Translations under genes and position numbers: made by a program | Assembly: GCA_037074615.1 (NCBI GenBank) | Contig: CM073518.1 | Location: forward strand, 19,358,501 to 19,422,500 | Reading direction: 5' to 3' | Source: Leucaena leucocephala | Lineage: Eukaryota; Streptophyta; Magnoliopsida; Fabales; Fabaceae | DNA length: 64,000 bases | Shown here: piece after piece, positions 24,812-36,565 of the stretch | Layout of the letters: every line of letters starts with the position of its first letter | Position numbering within the stretch: position 1 is the first letter of the stretch | The notes under the pieces: model-generated | Told to the model about the DNA's origin: nothing | Database searches by the model: none | What the model saw: only the letters and a program-made list of their open reading frames with translations

Positions 24812-25087
24812 CTATTGGATGTAAGCTTGGCCGGTGATATCTAAATCCCGATCACCGGTGGAGGGCGGAGCATGGTGGTTGCGCGGAAGGCGAGTGCGGT
24901 TCACAGGGCCATCGGCACTCTGTGTATCACTTGCCGGCGCTTTCTTCTTCAATTGCTCTTGACCTTCTTCTCCTTTCTCTGTGCCGTACAATCCCCCTCC
25001 ATAAGCTCCACGTGTCACCGCTTCCATCTTCGATATTTGAGGTGCTGCCCCAAGCTTCTTCTCTGTTTCACTCGACCCCTTTTCCAT
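24812..25087 (-). CDS. Small conserved plant protein with STGDRDLDITGQAYIQ tail (91 aa)
   Basis: A single-exon frame of 91 residues starting at the ATG at 25087. Recognisable blocks are MEAVTRGAYGGGLYGTE near residues 21-37, a Lys/Glu-rich middle, ASDTQSADGP, and the terminal STGDRDLDITGQAYIQ. I recall this tail from a family of short, hydrophilic, uncharacterised plant proteins; I know no established function. The composition (Gly, Lys, Glu, Gln, no membrane segment) suggests an intrinsically disordered soluble protein. A TATA-like tract (TAAATATATAGG on the minus strand, about 25138-25150) lies about 55 nt upstream of the start. The opposite-strand frame across the same DNA has no family resemblance and is likely a shadow. 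Confidence 0.72.
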   Translation of the reverse strand: MEKGSSETEKKLGAAPQISKMEAVTRGAYGGGLYGTEKGEEGQEQLKKKAPASDTQSADGPVNRTRLPRNHHAPPSTGDRDLDITGQAYIQ

Positions 25088-27243
25088 TCTCACTTTCTTC
25101 TCCTTCTACGCACCTCTCTTCTGGCAATGTAGAAGCGATTTCCTATATATTTATGCTTGTTTTGAGTGTTGAGTTTGGAGCCGTGTCTCTGCGTGTTAGC
25201 GTGGCTACCTATGTTGAGGCCACGCCAGTATGCCATGGAACACATGTCGTTTTGAGGAGTTGGATTGGTGTCGTCCATATATTGGACCCCATGATGCTGG
25301 ACATTTATCAATCCAGGCACTATTCATTTATCCTCAATGTGAAGTTAGTTAATCGTACTCATAACAGAAGCAACTTGAAACAACTTGAAGGCGCCTAATT
25401 ATGACTGCCACGTCTGTGAGGGCTGTCCAGATGTGAAAAGGCCAAGCGTCCCCATGAAGCATTATTATTATATTTTTTTATAAAGCCATGAAGCATAATT
25501 ATTGCCCAGAAGAGAGAACAGCATATGTTTGCACCGACTGAAAATAATTAAGGGACATGATTTGTTAGACAAAATTGCCGGTTTTGAGTCCTATAATTAT
25601 GTTTTTCTTTTTGGACTGTGAAAATATTTGGAGATATCCCAAGTTTGATAAAAATCCCATAATTACCATTGAGAACGAATGCAGTAAAAAGAATGAACAT
25701 AACCATACACATTTTTTTGTCAATTTAGAGTGCGATAAGGATAGAAGAATACTAAAGAGAACGTTCAACGAGATTATTAAATAAAATATTTTATTTAACA
25801 ATTTATATAAAGACTTAGTTTTTATAGAGCATAATGTCATTCTTGTTGGTGCTGCTTCTAATAGTATTCATATGATAAGATGCTAATTCGATGAGTTTTA
25901 GCAATACAAGTATAACTATAAACAGTGGCATCTCATATCCTTGGCCTTGACTCAGGAATCATTGACTTCAACCTAATAGTAATATCAGTTACATGGATGC
26001 TGGCAATTTTGATGAAAAACCATTTAGGCGTGTTCAATGATGCAGTTCTCGTTTATTAATTTGATCCCATGTCTTGATTTAGGTATATAAGCTGTATTCT
26101 TTCATTGTTCGTCATCCTTCACCCTTAATTACCACTGTTTATTCCTCTTACTTGAATTGCTCATACCAATGATTTCTCACATGTCAAATTTATGGGATGC
26201 GGCCTACACATATTTCGTCATTTCCTACGTTTGGATAAAGTAATTAACTATGGGCCTAGGAGTTGCCTAATACTATAGTTATTTTGTTTCAGGTCAATTG
26301 CTCTCAGTGTTACATACTACAATTTCTCTGATGTTTAATATAAGATATAATTGTAGTTAGATCTGGATGATTTAATAGGGCTAAGACATACCTCTTGTAA
26401 ATTATGAAATAACTCTTTATTGGACTAACTTTTATTGGCTGTTAATGCTACTTTTGTAATGAAACTATGCTCTTCTACTGGAGAGGGTTCTGTTCCGGGG
26501 TTTCTAGTCGGGTTATGCTTTAGTGCTATCCGCGAGGACCAAAAAAAAAAAAAATAGTGCTCGGGATTTAGCTGAGGGTTCCGAGTTTAATTTCCAGTAG
26601 CGGTTAGAAGAGAAGAAAATAAGATAAGGCAACTGAATATCCCTATAATCCAAAACAGAACTATGAACCGAGTTTAATTTCCAGTACCGGTCTGAATTCA
26701 CCGTTTGTGGTCCGAAACCAGAATTACAACGAGAAAAAGCAACATTCTTCAGTAATTTAATTTGAAGCAGCTGCTTGATGATTCGGCTTTCAAGAACAGA
26801 ACAGTTCGCAAGGTGTGGCAACTTTTGCGAGTCCCCAGTAGTTTCTAAGAAATGGAGGTTTCACGTCCTATAAGTTGTTTTAATGAAACAATGAACACGC
26901 ATTCTGGCTTTCTTTTTTCTGATTCTCTAGTAGTAAACTGTTGTTTATAACCTATTAAACTAAGCAACATAGAGAATGAACCTACAAGGAATCCATTTTG
27001 ATATCAAGTTTCCCCCCTACATGTACCAGAATTGACATTCTGTGAACTTTCCAGGAGAATAAAGTAATAAACACGGGAGGAGCAACTGAAATCTAATTTA
27101 CATGAGCTGATGTAATGTCTTGTTCTTTTCCCTTCTTTTGCCCAACTATGATTGGAAAATTGGATTAACTTAAGTGTGTACATGTATCTGCTAACCTTAT
27201 GGTCATGGAACAAACATGGTAGAGTTTATTAGGTATATACATA
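25088..27243. other. Intergenic, no gene seen
   Basis: Upstream region of the small gene at 25 kb, then AT-rich DNA leading to the FtsH 3' flank. A 24-bp motif beginning CCGAGTTTAATTTCCAGTA occurs at 26581 and again at 26668 in direct orientation. I find no supported gene or known transposon. Confidence 0.45.
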
Positions 27244-30235
27244 TTATGCAACATATAATTCAGCTTGTCCGTCAATGAATAGACTCATGAACTCTTCACC
27301 ATCCACAGTTTCTTTCTCGATGAGAAGCTGAGCAAGCTTGTGAAGGATGTCTATGTGTGTTGTGATGATTTGCGTCGCCCTTGAATAGGCTCTCTCTACC
27401 AGCTCCCTCACCTCTGCATCCACAACATCTGCAGTAGCCATTGAGTAATCTTTCTGGCTTGACATCTGCATACAACAAAGCGGGGGTGCCCTCAGAAATC
27501 AGTGCCCTAAGTTGAAATTAGATGATAAATTAGATCGACGGCGACTGCGTGTGTTGACTTTGAAATTAGAATACCACCTGTTGGCCCAAGAATGGGTTTC
27601 CACCGGAGGACCCGATGGCTACTTGTCCAATCTTTTTGCTGAACCCAAACCTCTCAACCATCTGCCTCGCGACCCTTGAAACTTGCATGAAGTCATTTGA
27701 TGCCCCCGTTGTAACGTTCTCCGTCCCAAATATTACCTCTTCAGCAACCCTGCATTGGCACAACAAAAGCAATTTCCAGCAAAATATTCCGACTTGGAAA
27801 GGAAGCATTTCACATGTATAACCCCACAACACGCTGTAATATTAACACAGATCCATCGGTGACGAATGCATAGTCCACTGACCTTCCACCAAGAGCAACT
27901 GCCATTTGGTTTTCCAAGTAGCTTCTACTGTAGAGTCCAGACTCGAGCCTCTCTTCGCTGGGGGCAAAAAATGTGAGTCCCCCAGCTTGGCCACGAGGAA
28001 TAATAGATATTTTGGCAACAGGGTCATATTCAGGCATCAAAGCACCAACTAGGGCGTGGCCAGCCTCTGAAAATTAAAAACACAAAAACATGGTTAATGA
28101 ATTGAGAACGAGCAGCTATGAAGCTCAAGCATATTGAATTTTGAACATATATACCGTGATAAGCTACTAATTTTTTCTTCTCATCTGACACCACAGCATT
28201 TTTCTTCTCTGGTCCAGCAATGATCCTTTCAAGTGCATCAGATATCTCATCTTTGCTTATTTCCTTGAGATCTCGCCGAGCTGCAAGAATAGCCGCTTCA
28301 TTCATTAGATTCTGTAGATCAGCCCCTGTGAATCCCGGGGTTCTTCTGGAAATTTTTTCAAAGTCAACATCCTTTGCAAGTGCTTTTCCTCTCGAATGCA
28401 CCTGACAAAGAGAAGGAAAGATGATTAATTTAGGTACAGAAATTCGAGTAGCTTACTCATTAGACACCTACAACCAAACATGGATTATAAACAAGGCCTG
28501 CATATCAAATTCGTGCTCAAACTTAAAGACTGCACCAGTGTTCCAAAACTTGCAAGGTACAAAGTACATTGATACACAACAAAAAGCTAATCATGTCCTT
28601 TGAACTACACCACCCTACTATAGACTATGAATGAACATCAAAACTAGCACTTAATTCATGACATATTATCAACGATTCCAACATTGCAGCAAAAAGCGTT
28701 GGGCTGCAGAAGGTAATATAGGAAGGACAGAACTTATTCTAACTAAACATGTATAGTCGTTAGTAAGATATTCGGTTTTCAGTTATATGTTCAGTTTGGT
28801 CTGGTTACTTCTAGCGACTTCCGGCTCTACTTCTATATATTTGACTAAGTGAATCAATAATACTCAAGCTTGCTGTTTATCATATTGTAAAGGTGCTTAC
28901 CTGAAGGATTTTAACTCTACCAGCAACATCAGGTCTGTCCACAGTCACTTGCCTATCAAACCTTCCAGGCCTTAGCAATGCTGAATCAAGAACATCTGGT
29001 CTGTTTGTTGCAGCCAAAACTATGACACCTGAATTACCAGAAAATCCATCCATCTCTGTCAATAACTGATTAATTGTTTGCTCTCTCTCATCATTCCCAC
29101 CTCCCAGACCAGCCCCTCTTTGCCTTCCCACAGCATCAATTTCATCAATGAATACAATGCATGGTGCCTTGGACTTAGCCTTCTCAAACAAATCTCTCAC
29201 TCTAGATGCACCAACTCCGACGAACAATTCCACAAATTCTGAAGCTGCACATGAAAAGAATGGCACCCCAGCCTCGCCGGAGACTGCTCTGGCCAAAAGG
29301 GTCTTTCCAGTTCCGGGTGGTCCAACTAGAAGGCATCCTTTGGGAATCTTAGCTCCGAGGGCAGTGTACTTATCAGGGTTTTTCAGGAAATCAACAACCT
29401 CCTGCAACTCCAATTTTGCTTGGTCAGCTCCGGCAACATCAGCGAAGGTCACACCGGTTTCTGGAACTTCCTGGAATTTGGACTTTGATCGCCCAAAATC
29501 CATAGGTCCACCGAGACCACCAGGGCCACCAGGTCCTCCTTGTGCTCGGCGAAAGAGCAAGAACAACCCAGCAAATGCAAGGAATGGGAACAACAAATTG
29601 CCAATGAAATTAAACAACCCATTACCCGAATCACCTTCGGAGACGGAAATATCCACACCATTCATGGCTAGAATATCGATAAGGTCCGGGTCATTGGGTA
29701 CGATGACGCTGGCTCGGCGGCCATCAACGGCGGTGAGTTGAAGGGCAGAACCATCTTTGCTGAACCTGACTCTCTCGACCTTGCCCTTCTTGACGGCATT
29801 CAAGAACTCGCTGTAACGCCATTGACTACCTTCTGGGAGATCTGAAGAGGCCTGAGATTGGGGTTTGGGGGCAGTAAGAAGAAGATTTTGAGCAAAAGGG
29901 GAGGAATTAGAAGGGTTTGGTTTGGTTGGTTGTGCCTCAATTACAGGAGGTGCCGGAGGAGGATTGAAATTGTCGGCGTCAGCGGCTAGAGCTTGAGGGG
30001 TAATAGAGGAGAAGATTAGAGCAGCTAAAGAAGCTTGGGAAGGTAAGGATTTCATATTCAAGTGTTTAGAATCACGCTTCCAGCTAAAACTGTTTTGGGT
30101 GTTGAAAATCCTCCTCTTGAAGAAAAGTGGAAGAGGAACTGAAGACGATTTGGTTGTTTTAGGGGTGAGGGGCGATAGAAGGACATTGCTCCCAAGAAAG
30201 GGAGAAGAAAGGAGAGCATTGGTGGTGAAAGCCAT
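27244..30235 (-). CDS. FTSH1/FTSH5-like: Thylakoid FtsH metalloprotease, FtsH1/FtsH5 type (5 exons, 719 aa)
   Basis: Exons (minus strand): 28901-30235, 28155-28401, 27883-28066, 27578-27749 and 27244-27465; all GT-AG and in frame. The N-terminus is a transit peptide plus thylakoid-targeting stretch ending near ALAADADNF. A hydrophobic anchor (FIGNLLFPFLAFAGLFLLF) follows near residue 215. The AAA+ domain shows Walker A GPPGTGKT (305-312), Walker B IDEID (363-367) and the second region of homology around NRPDVLDSALLRPGRFDR. The zinc motif HEAGH (527-531) spans the exon 2/3 junction. FtsH forms a hexamer in the thylakoid membrane and degrades photodamaged D1 in photosystem II repair; Arabidopsis FtsH5 (VAR1) and FtsH1 are interchangeable type A subunits. 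I cannot choose between the two. The gene looks intact, and a SINE nest begins 0.5 kb upstream. Confidence 0.96.
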
Positions 30236-30749
30236 GGCTATCGTTCGCTCCTTCTCTCTATATGCGCTATCCTCCTACCTGAAACCCAGAAACGATGATG
30301 ACTAAAACAAATATATAAGAATAATACAAAAAATCCTAAGGCTGAGGATAAAAGCCCCGCACGGCTCCGTTTAGGCTTCTACTGGTAACTTGAGAGAACA
30401 AGTATGTGCATTCGGAGTGTCTTATGAGTTGAGACGAGTACAAGTCGTCTTTGATTCTCCTTCCGAAGAAAGAATCAAGCTTGGATGAAGCATTGCCATG
30501 AATTTCGGTGGTCTTTCATATCTTCTACGTGGCATAGATTGGATCCATTTATTTTACGCTGCTGCTTAAAATCTAAATATTCAAATAAAGCCAGATCTTT
30601 TTTTTTTGTCACAATAAAGCCAGATCTTGTACCAGAACTATTTTTAGTTTCAGCCTCTCTTAGCTGGTCCGGGTTAGATCATAGGAAAATGTGTACCCCA
30701 ACTTATGGTTCTAAAGTGGGCAAAGAAATTTGAAATGCTAGGCTAAATT

Positions 30750-30868
30750 AAATTTAGGGGTAATAGATGACTCGTTCTGAGAGGAAATAAAATTTCGTCT
30801 TACCCTTAGATCTTGAGTGAGCCCAACTCATTTCTAAAAATTTTTGTACAAAAAAAAGAATATTATTT
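30750..30868 (+). mobile_element. SINE-B copy, 5'-truncated
   Basis: Contains only the 3' part of SINE-B (GGGGTAATAGATGACTCG; GAGTGAGCCCAACTCATTTC) and a poly(A) tail followed by GAATATTATTTTT. This is the first unit in a direct tandem row with the next two copies. Confidence 0.65.
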
Positions 30869-30875
30869 TTTTTAC

Positions 30876-31158
30876 CCTTTGTTCGTGAGTTTAACTGACA
30901 AAAGGGTAAGACATGCGATCATTTAGAACGTGTTAGATACTTGGAGAGTAACACTTTGTTATGGTTCCAGTTGCGGTATTTGGGAAGGCATCCTAGCTCA
31001 TAGGTGCCTAGGTTTATGCTTAAGGATAATAAACGGTTCGCCCTGCCCGACATTAATATCGCCTAGGATAAAAGGAGACTTCGCCCTATCCTTAGATCGT
31101 GGGTGAGCCCAACCCCTTTTAAAAAAATTTTGTATATAAAAAAAAGAATATTATTTTT
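30876..31158 (+). mobile_element. SINE-B copy (tandem unit 2)
   Basis: Near full-length: a tRNA-like head (GTTCGTGAGTTTAACTGAC ... ACGTGTTAGATACTTGGAGA), the SINE-B body (GCCCGACATTAATATCGCCT) and a poly(A) tail followed by the same GAATATTATTTTT as its neighbours. It is diverged from the complete 31.8-kb copy. Confidence 0.7.
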
Positions 31159-31440
31159 GACCCATCGTTCGTAGGTTGAACTGGTGAATGGGTGATATAT
31201 GTGACTATTTAGAGCTGTTCGATTCTTGGGGTACCACTTTGTTGTGGTTGTAGTTGCGGCGCTTGGGAAAGCATCCTAGCTCCTGGGTGCTTAAGTTTAC
31301 GCCTGAGGGTAATAAATAGCTCGCCCCACCCGATATTAATACCGTTTAGGAGGAAGGGAGACTTTATAAGGCCCTTGGATCATTAGTGAACCCAACTTCT
31401 TCCCAAAAATTCGTATAAAAAAAAGAATATTATTTTTGTT
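31159..31440 (+). mobile_element. SINE-B copy (tandem unit 3)
   Basis: Near full-length with head (GTTCGTAGGTTGAACTGGTG ... GCTGTTCGATTCTTGGGG), body (CACCCGATATTAATACCGTT) and the poly(A)-GAATATTATTTTT junction. It follows directly on the preceding unit, so the row is a head-to-tail array. Confidence 0.7.
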
Positions 31441-31466
31441 TGTACAAAAAAAAAGAATATTTTTGT

Positions 31467-31665
31467 GCCTATAAGAATTAGACACAGATGATAAAAAATA
31501 TGTTTATATCTCAATGACGCGAGTTCGATTTTCACTACCGTTATAAAAGCTCATTTGATAGGCGATCTCGTAAATTTTCTGTAAGCGTTTTTTGAGCCTT
31601 TGAGCTATACCCTTACCTTAGTGGAAAGCCGGTGTAGAACACATAAATTTTTTTGTATAAAAAAA
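31467..31665 (+). mobile_element. SINE-C copy
   Basis: A different tRNA-derived unit. It has an A-box-like GACACAGATGATAAAA and a B-box-like GCGAGTTCGATTTTCAC about 35 bp apart, then a body ending in T/A-rich tail. A second, more degraded copy lies at 54.40-54.54 kb. Confidence 0.5.
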
Positions 31666-31812
31666 AAAAAATATTACTTTTGTGAATTCCAGCCGAGTTG
31701 ATAATGGAAGAAAATTTGAGCATTACTCATGTATGACTGTAGCAGTTGGCTTCTGCCTTTCCCATGTCAACATTACCTCTGGTTCGATGCCATTATCATT
31801 AGCATCATTTAC

Positions 31813-32087
31813 TTTTTTTTTTATAAAGAAATGTTTAGAAAGAGGTTAAGATCACCTACAATCTAAAAATAGGGCGAAATCTCCCTTCCTCCTAGACAAT
31901 ACTAATGTCAGGTAGGACGAAACGTCTATTACCTTCATGCGTAAACCTAAGCACCCAGGAGTTAGGATGCTTCTCTAAGTACCGCGACTGGAATCACAAC
32001 AAAGTGGTACTCCCTGAGATTCGAACACGCTATAAATAGTAGCATGTCTTACTTCTTCGCTAGTTGAACCTGCAGACGATGGACCAC
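31813..32087 (-). mobile_element. Complete SINE-B copy with 13-bp target-site duplication
   Basis: A 275-bp element in minus orientation. The poly(T) lies at the left. The tRNA-like head at the right has a B-box-like GTGTTCGAATCTCAGGG on the minus strand. TAGCATCATTTAC flanks it exactly at 31800-31812 and 32088-32100. It defines the SINE-B family boundaries for the window. Confidence 0.88.
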
Positions 32088-32213
32088 TAGCATCATTTAC
32101 GAATTTGTCAATGTTCTATTTCCCTCTATGGCTTACCTCGTAGGGAAGACATCCAATCCAAGGCTTGCAATTCAACCGTTTCATTTGCAGCCATGAACGA
32201 AGGAGTGCTATTT

Positions 32214-32399
32214 TTTTTTGTTGCCCACCCAGTTCACCGGAGCTTTGCCCCGATTACATCCGGATCCGACCCGCGTCGCGCACCTGACTATGGTGGGTGA
32301 GTCTCCCAACGGGGATTTTCTGCGTACGCCAAGGCTCGAACTCGAGACCTCGCTTAAGCGATACCGAACCGCTTACCACTCGGACCAACCCCCGTTGAT
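32214..32399 (-). mobile_element. Complete SINE-A copy with perfect 16-bp target-site duplication
   Basis: A 186-bp element in minus orientation. On the minus strand it starts near GGGGGTTGGTCCGAGTGGTA, with the pol III A-box TGGTCCGAGTGG and B-box GAGTTCGAGCC, and ends in poly(A). CGAAGGAGTGCTATTT flanks it exactly at 32198-32213 and 32400-32415. The sequence is little decayed compared with other SINE-A copies, so it is probably the youngest insertion of that family here. Confidence 0.92.
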
Positions 32400-33136
32400 C
32401 GAAGGAGTGCTATTTGACATCAGGACAGGGCACATTTCGCCTGATGGATTTTCCACTATCAAATATTTATAAAATCCGGCCGAAAGCCCGCTTTTGTTGT
32501 GCTGCTGGAATTATTAATTAAAATAGATTTTGGTCCAACAGAATTATTTCATCAGAGATATTTCAAACACAATTGAAATAATTAGTCGGCTTTCTGTATC
32601 AAAAAAAAAAAAATAGTCGGCTTTAAATGAAATTATAGGATATAAAATAATAGTTAAGACAAATATCCCATTTAAAATTTTACTTGAAAGACTACAGATT
32701 ACTTTAGGATTTTTTAATAAAAAAAAAACTATCAAGATACTATACGAGGAGCCTATATATCAGAGATTAATACGAATTTTCTGCAAACTAATTTCAGAAA
32801 TACGAAGACATACAAAGAGTTCGAGGGCAAAGGGTGTATCCGGTTCAAACAGCGTGGAGAAGTAAAGTTAGCGACTACCCAGTAGCGAAACACCATATAC
32901 ATATATATGCGACCACCCCATCTCACATGTCACGAATCAATTTGGTAAGCTTGGTTTGAGGTAAAACCTTCAATTATACGCTTTTATCAGCTGGCTAGAT
33001 GTGACACAATCCAACAATGAAAGAGACAGGGAATCGTTGATCGAGAATGGCCAGGAGCAGTAATTCATTATACAGGGACTGGGGAGAAAAGAAATGGGTA
33101 TATAGTATAAGCAAAAGGTCAAGACTTGCTATCATT

Positions 33137-34855
33137 TTACATGGACAACGGAAGTAGCATCCTCCGTTTCTTTTTCCTTGCCAGTCTTACTTGCTTTGCA
33201 ATTTTCATGCATAAAAGCAATAAAACTGTGATGCTCACTAATGTAAAAGCTAGCCGGATGTTCCTAAAGTACAAAGAGACTGCCGAAAAGACCAGGAATG
33301 CTAAAATGACAAGTTCCCATATTACAAAGACCACAACATCCACCCTGCATCAAAAAGAGAAAGGGAACAAAAGGCATCAATATCACTACATAAGCGTTAT
33401 CCTGAATACATTGACACAAGTACTGTAATTATTCGCATAAGACAATCACAAGGGATTCCAAGTTGAAGAGATTTGTTTTCTGGGGCGAGGATGTTGAATT
33501 TCATACTAACACTGATAATTCGATTTCAACCAGTAATCGACCATCCAGTTAGACAGAGTCAATCAAATTTGAAATTGAAGTTGCCTGAGGTAATTAAATG
33601 GTGGTTTAAGTTAAGGCCAACTAAACATCATCATCCAACTCCATTCTTGTGCCAAAAGAACAATTATGAAATCAATTGGCTCTTCTAGCAAGAAAGAATA
33701 GAATATGTTGCCAGTGAATTTGGTCCAATGGATAAAAATATGACTTATATTTCACAAGGGCATGGATTCGAATCTTCAATGTGAGATGAAGGGGAGGAGG
33801 AGGAGGAGCAGTAGACGAAGAAAGCAGGTGAAGTGTGAAACTAAAACTGATCGAGTCCACATTACTTTACCCCCACCCTAAATTTACCTAAAAACCCGAA
33901 ACATTCTTTCGTATGCTTAAAATCTGCAGTACCATTCGGGTTAAACAAGCCTGTACAGATGATTATATGTGAACCTACAGGCTCAAGAAAACTAATAAAA
34001 TCATAATAGACAACCTTCCAATCTAAGCATAATAACTTGTTATTATAAACCATTGAATCTAACAAATATTGTTAAGTGCCTTGAACGAACAAGCATAACC
34101 TCCTTCCCAGCAACACGACATCCGACATATAAAGAGATAAAATTCAAAAGGAATGAATAATAGATCGCAAACTTTTTATTGTCGACAAACGGTTTCGTTG
34201 GCCAAAAAAAATCGTAAAGAGATGTTTTGACAGATTAATCCAGTTATCTATCTTGGTTTAATAAAACTATCATATGTTGGTAAGAAACTAATTCCCCAAA
34301 ACTAAATTTCCTGTGTTCTATATCTTAACCGAGCCTTTTAATGTGGATAATTTGAATATAAATTCATAGACCTAACCAAAATCAATCAACCAGCCGTTAA
34401 TTTATTGCCATACCGTTTCCCTCGACATATCAATGTCAGCCTGTAGCTAAATGACAATGTAAAATGAAAGACAGAAAATGTGAAACAAACATTGAAGCAA
34501 ACTAGATCGACGAGTGAAGGACCTAGGCAACCTAGCCGAATTCTTGATTAAAAAAGAAAATGGCAAATTCAATAACATATTCAATCAAATCCGTGTACAC
34601 ATGCAATTCACAGCGGATGATCAACAAGGATAGGACGGGGCAATATGCAATGATTCCGAATTTCCGATAAACAAGCAATAAACGGGATAAATAAGAGAAA
34701 ATTGCATCAAAAAGGGGGAAATTTGACAAAAAGGCATACCTAGAAGTCGATGAATTTGAAGAAGTGGAGGAGAAGAAGGAGACAGAGGCCCAGTCATGCT
34801 TGGATCGAATCTGATATTCTCTAAGCTGTTCGGCGAGATTCGATCGAGTTATCAT
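33137..34855 (-). CDS. Conserved small two-TM plant protein (2 exons, 107 aa)
   Basis: Exons (minus strand) 34740-34855 and 33137-33344, joined AG|GT...CAG|GG in frame; 107 residues. The N-terminal exon reads MITRSNLAEQLREYQIRSKH and a Ser/Thr-rich run follows. The second exon encodes two hydrophobic segments (FVIWELVILAFLVFSAVSLY and LAFTLVSITVLLLLCMKIAK), then a basic tail RLARKKKRRMLLPLSM. I recall uncharacterised plant proteins of this layout but no named function; it is likely an endomembrane protein with cytosolic ends. An in-frame upstream extension exists but has no ATG (first codon TTG), so I chose the ATG at 34855. Confidence 0.78.
33705..33800 (+). mobile_element. tRNA-like SINE head inside the small TM gene's intron
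   Basis: An A-box-like TGGTCCAATGGATAAA and a B-box-like GGATTCGAATCTTC, spaced as in a tRNA, followed by a G-rich stretch. It does not fold into a full tRNA cloverleaf by eye, so it is more likely a SINE head than a tRNA gene. It lies in the intron between the two exons. Confidence 0.4.
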
Positions 34856-36160
34856 CGTAGCCTCCCGCCCTTTCCTTTCCAAATCTGTGAAATCGGAAAG
34901 TCTCCTTTTATTGCCTTGGAACGAAAATGTTGACGATGAAGACCTACTGCAGAGGCATGAAGGCGAATATTGGAAATTCGTCGAGGGAAGACTCAAGCAG
35001 CATCCTATTCATTCTCATTATTATTATTTTTTAGATAAAAAAAATTTAGATAAATTTAACATCAGTCCCTACTAAAATTAAAATACAGTTTTAAAATTCA
35101 AAAAATATTTATAATAGATTTATGAGACCATCTACTAAAAAAATTCTTATAATGATAGCCAAAATTAAATTTATAATCTTATAAGATATGTGTTCATTCT
35201 TTATTATATACCTAACCCTCGCTATTCTCATTATTTTTCTTTCCATGGACCTGCCTTACCTGTAACTTCTGGGAATTTATTCTTTTCCTCGTATTTGGGC
35301 TAATTCTCAACCCATTCATTTAATCTTAAGACGCTCTTGTGACGCATTCATTATTGGGCCACGGACCATCTAGGAAGACCAGCCCAAACATCTTAGATTG
35401 TCTGCCGTCTAGTGTAATTTGGGCCCCTTAATTAGGAGGCTATTGCTTTTGTATACAATTTTTGTTATTCACTACTGTTTTGATATTTAATACTGTCAAA
35501 TTCAAGACTTTTTAGGTAGGCCCTAACAGGTTTTATGCTATTTTTGACCCAACAAAAAGTTCTTTGTGAGATATGAAATAAAAGACATTACCAACAGTTA
35601 TAATCCTACTAATAGGATTATATTTAGCGGAAAAAATTAATCTTTCATAATATCTAGGCCTTGTCTCTTGCTTTTTGTTTATACAAGTTCAAGGCATCAA
35701 ATGCTTTCGTTTAGCACAAGATCACACTTTGCGATGCTCTGTTTACATTGGACCTCAGGCTATCAAAGTTTTGTTTGTTGTCCAACCTCTTCTACTCCTT
35801 CTGAAAGGGGTTATAATTACTTAAATATGATCTAGTACTATTCAATATTATGTGTTTGTGTATAAGTAGAGAAGAGACATTTTTCTTCTCTGATTTGGTT
35901 CTATCAAGTAACGTAAAGAGGGAAATAAAGTAAAATAAGTGCATTTATTAATATAATTATGTATTTATTGGTCCCGATCCTCCTTTAATTTCCTCTGTAG
36001 CGCGATTCCCTTTTCCCAAAGAAAAAGGATGGAGTTGTGTTTTGGGGAAAAGAATTATTGAACCGACAGGCTGTCCCAACCCAACAACTAATAAAATAAT
36101 CCCTCCCGTGACTAACATAACTCTGGAAAATCCCTCCCCCCTCAGTCTCACGAAACATCT
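34856..36160. other. Intergenic, no gene seen
   Basis: Promoter side of the small TM gene, then AT-rich DNA up to the dehydrin promoter. I see no supported reading frame, RNA gene or transposon. Confidence 0.45.
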
Positions 36161-36565
36161 GCCACGTGTCCTTCAGGATTCACCGACCTTCAAAATTTAA
36201 TCCCATCATATCGAGGCCAACAATTTCAGGTCCCACACAGTACACCCCATCCACGTGTCGAAGTTCTTATTGGTCCTAACTACAGGAATGTGTCTCCATC
36301 ATCTTTCTTCACCGACCTCCATCAATAGCTTCCGTGATCTCTCTACATGCTTCGAACTTCAAAGTTACATGTTTAGAGCCAATGTTCGTGGTGTCCATCA
36401 AGGGCAGCGACTACTACACGTAGAGGGCACGTGACGTGAGATCAAGAGTAGTTCAAGGGATATTAAATTTTCATGGCTTTAATTTCCCCTTAACTTAATC
36501 GACACGTCGGTTTACTAATATAATAATCTTCAGAGCGTCATATCCGCGTTTCGCGAACTATAAAT
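36161..36565 (+). promoter_or_regulatory. Dehydrin promoter with ABRE and DRE/CRT elements
   Basis: G-box/ABRE cores lie at 36163-36168, 36252-36257 and 36428-36433 (CACGTG), with further ACGT cores at 36434-36438 and 36503-36507. DRE/CRT cores ACCGAC are at 36182-36187 and 36311-36316. A TATA box (CTATAAATC) is at about 36558-36566, about 100 nt before the ATG. ABRE plus DRE is the standard arrangement for ABA-, drought- and cold-induced dehydrin genes. Confidence 0.8.

Larger units (their letters stand above)
30236..33136. other. Upstream of FtsH: SINE-rich intergenic DNA
   Basis: The first few hundred bases would be the FtsH promoter. From about 30.75 to 32.4 kb the DNA is mostly SINE copies (listed separately). 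The rest is AT-rich with no supported gene. Confidence 0.55.

Noticed and set aside
24872..25398. Plus-strand frames opposite the small STGDRD-tail gene
   Set aside because: They lack family resemblance and low-complexity composition suggests shadows of the minus-strand gene and its promoter.
33705..33800. Possible tRNA gene from A- and B-box-like motifs
   Set aside because: The acceptor and anticodon stems do not pair by eye; listed as a SINE head instead.
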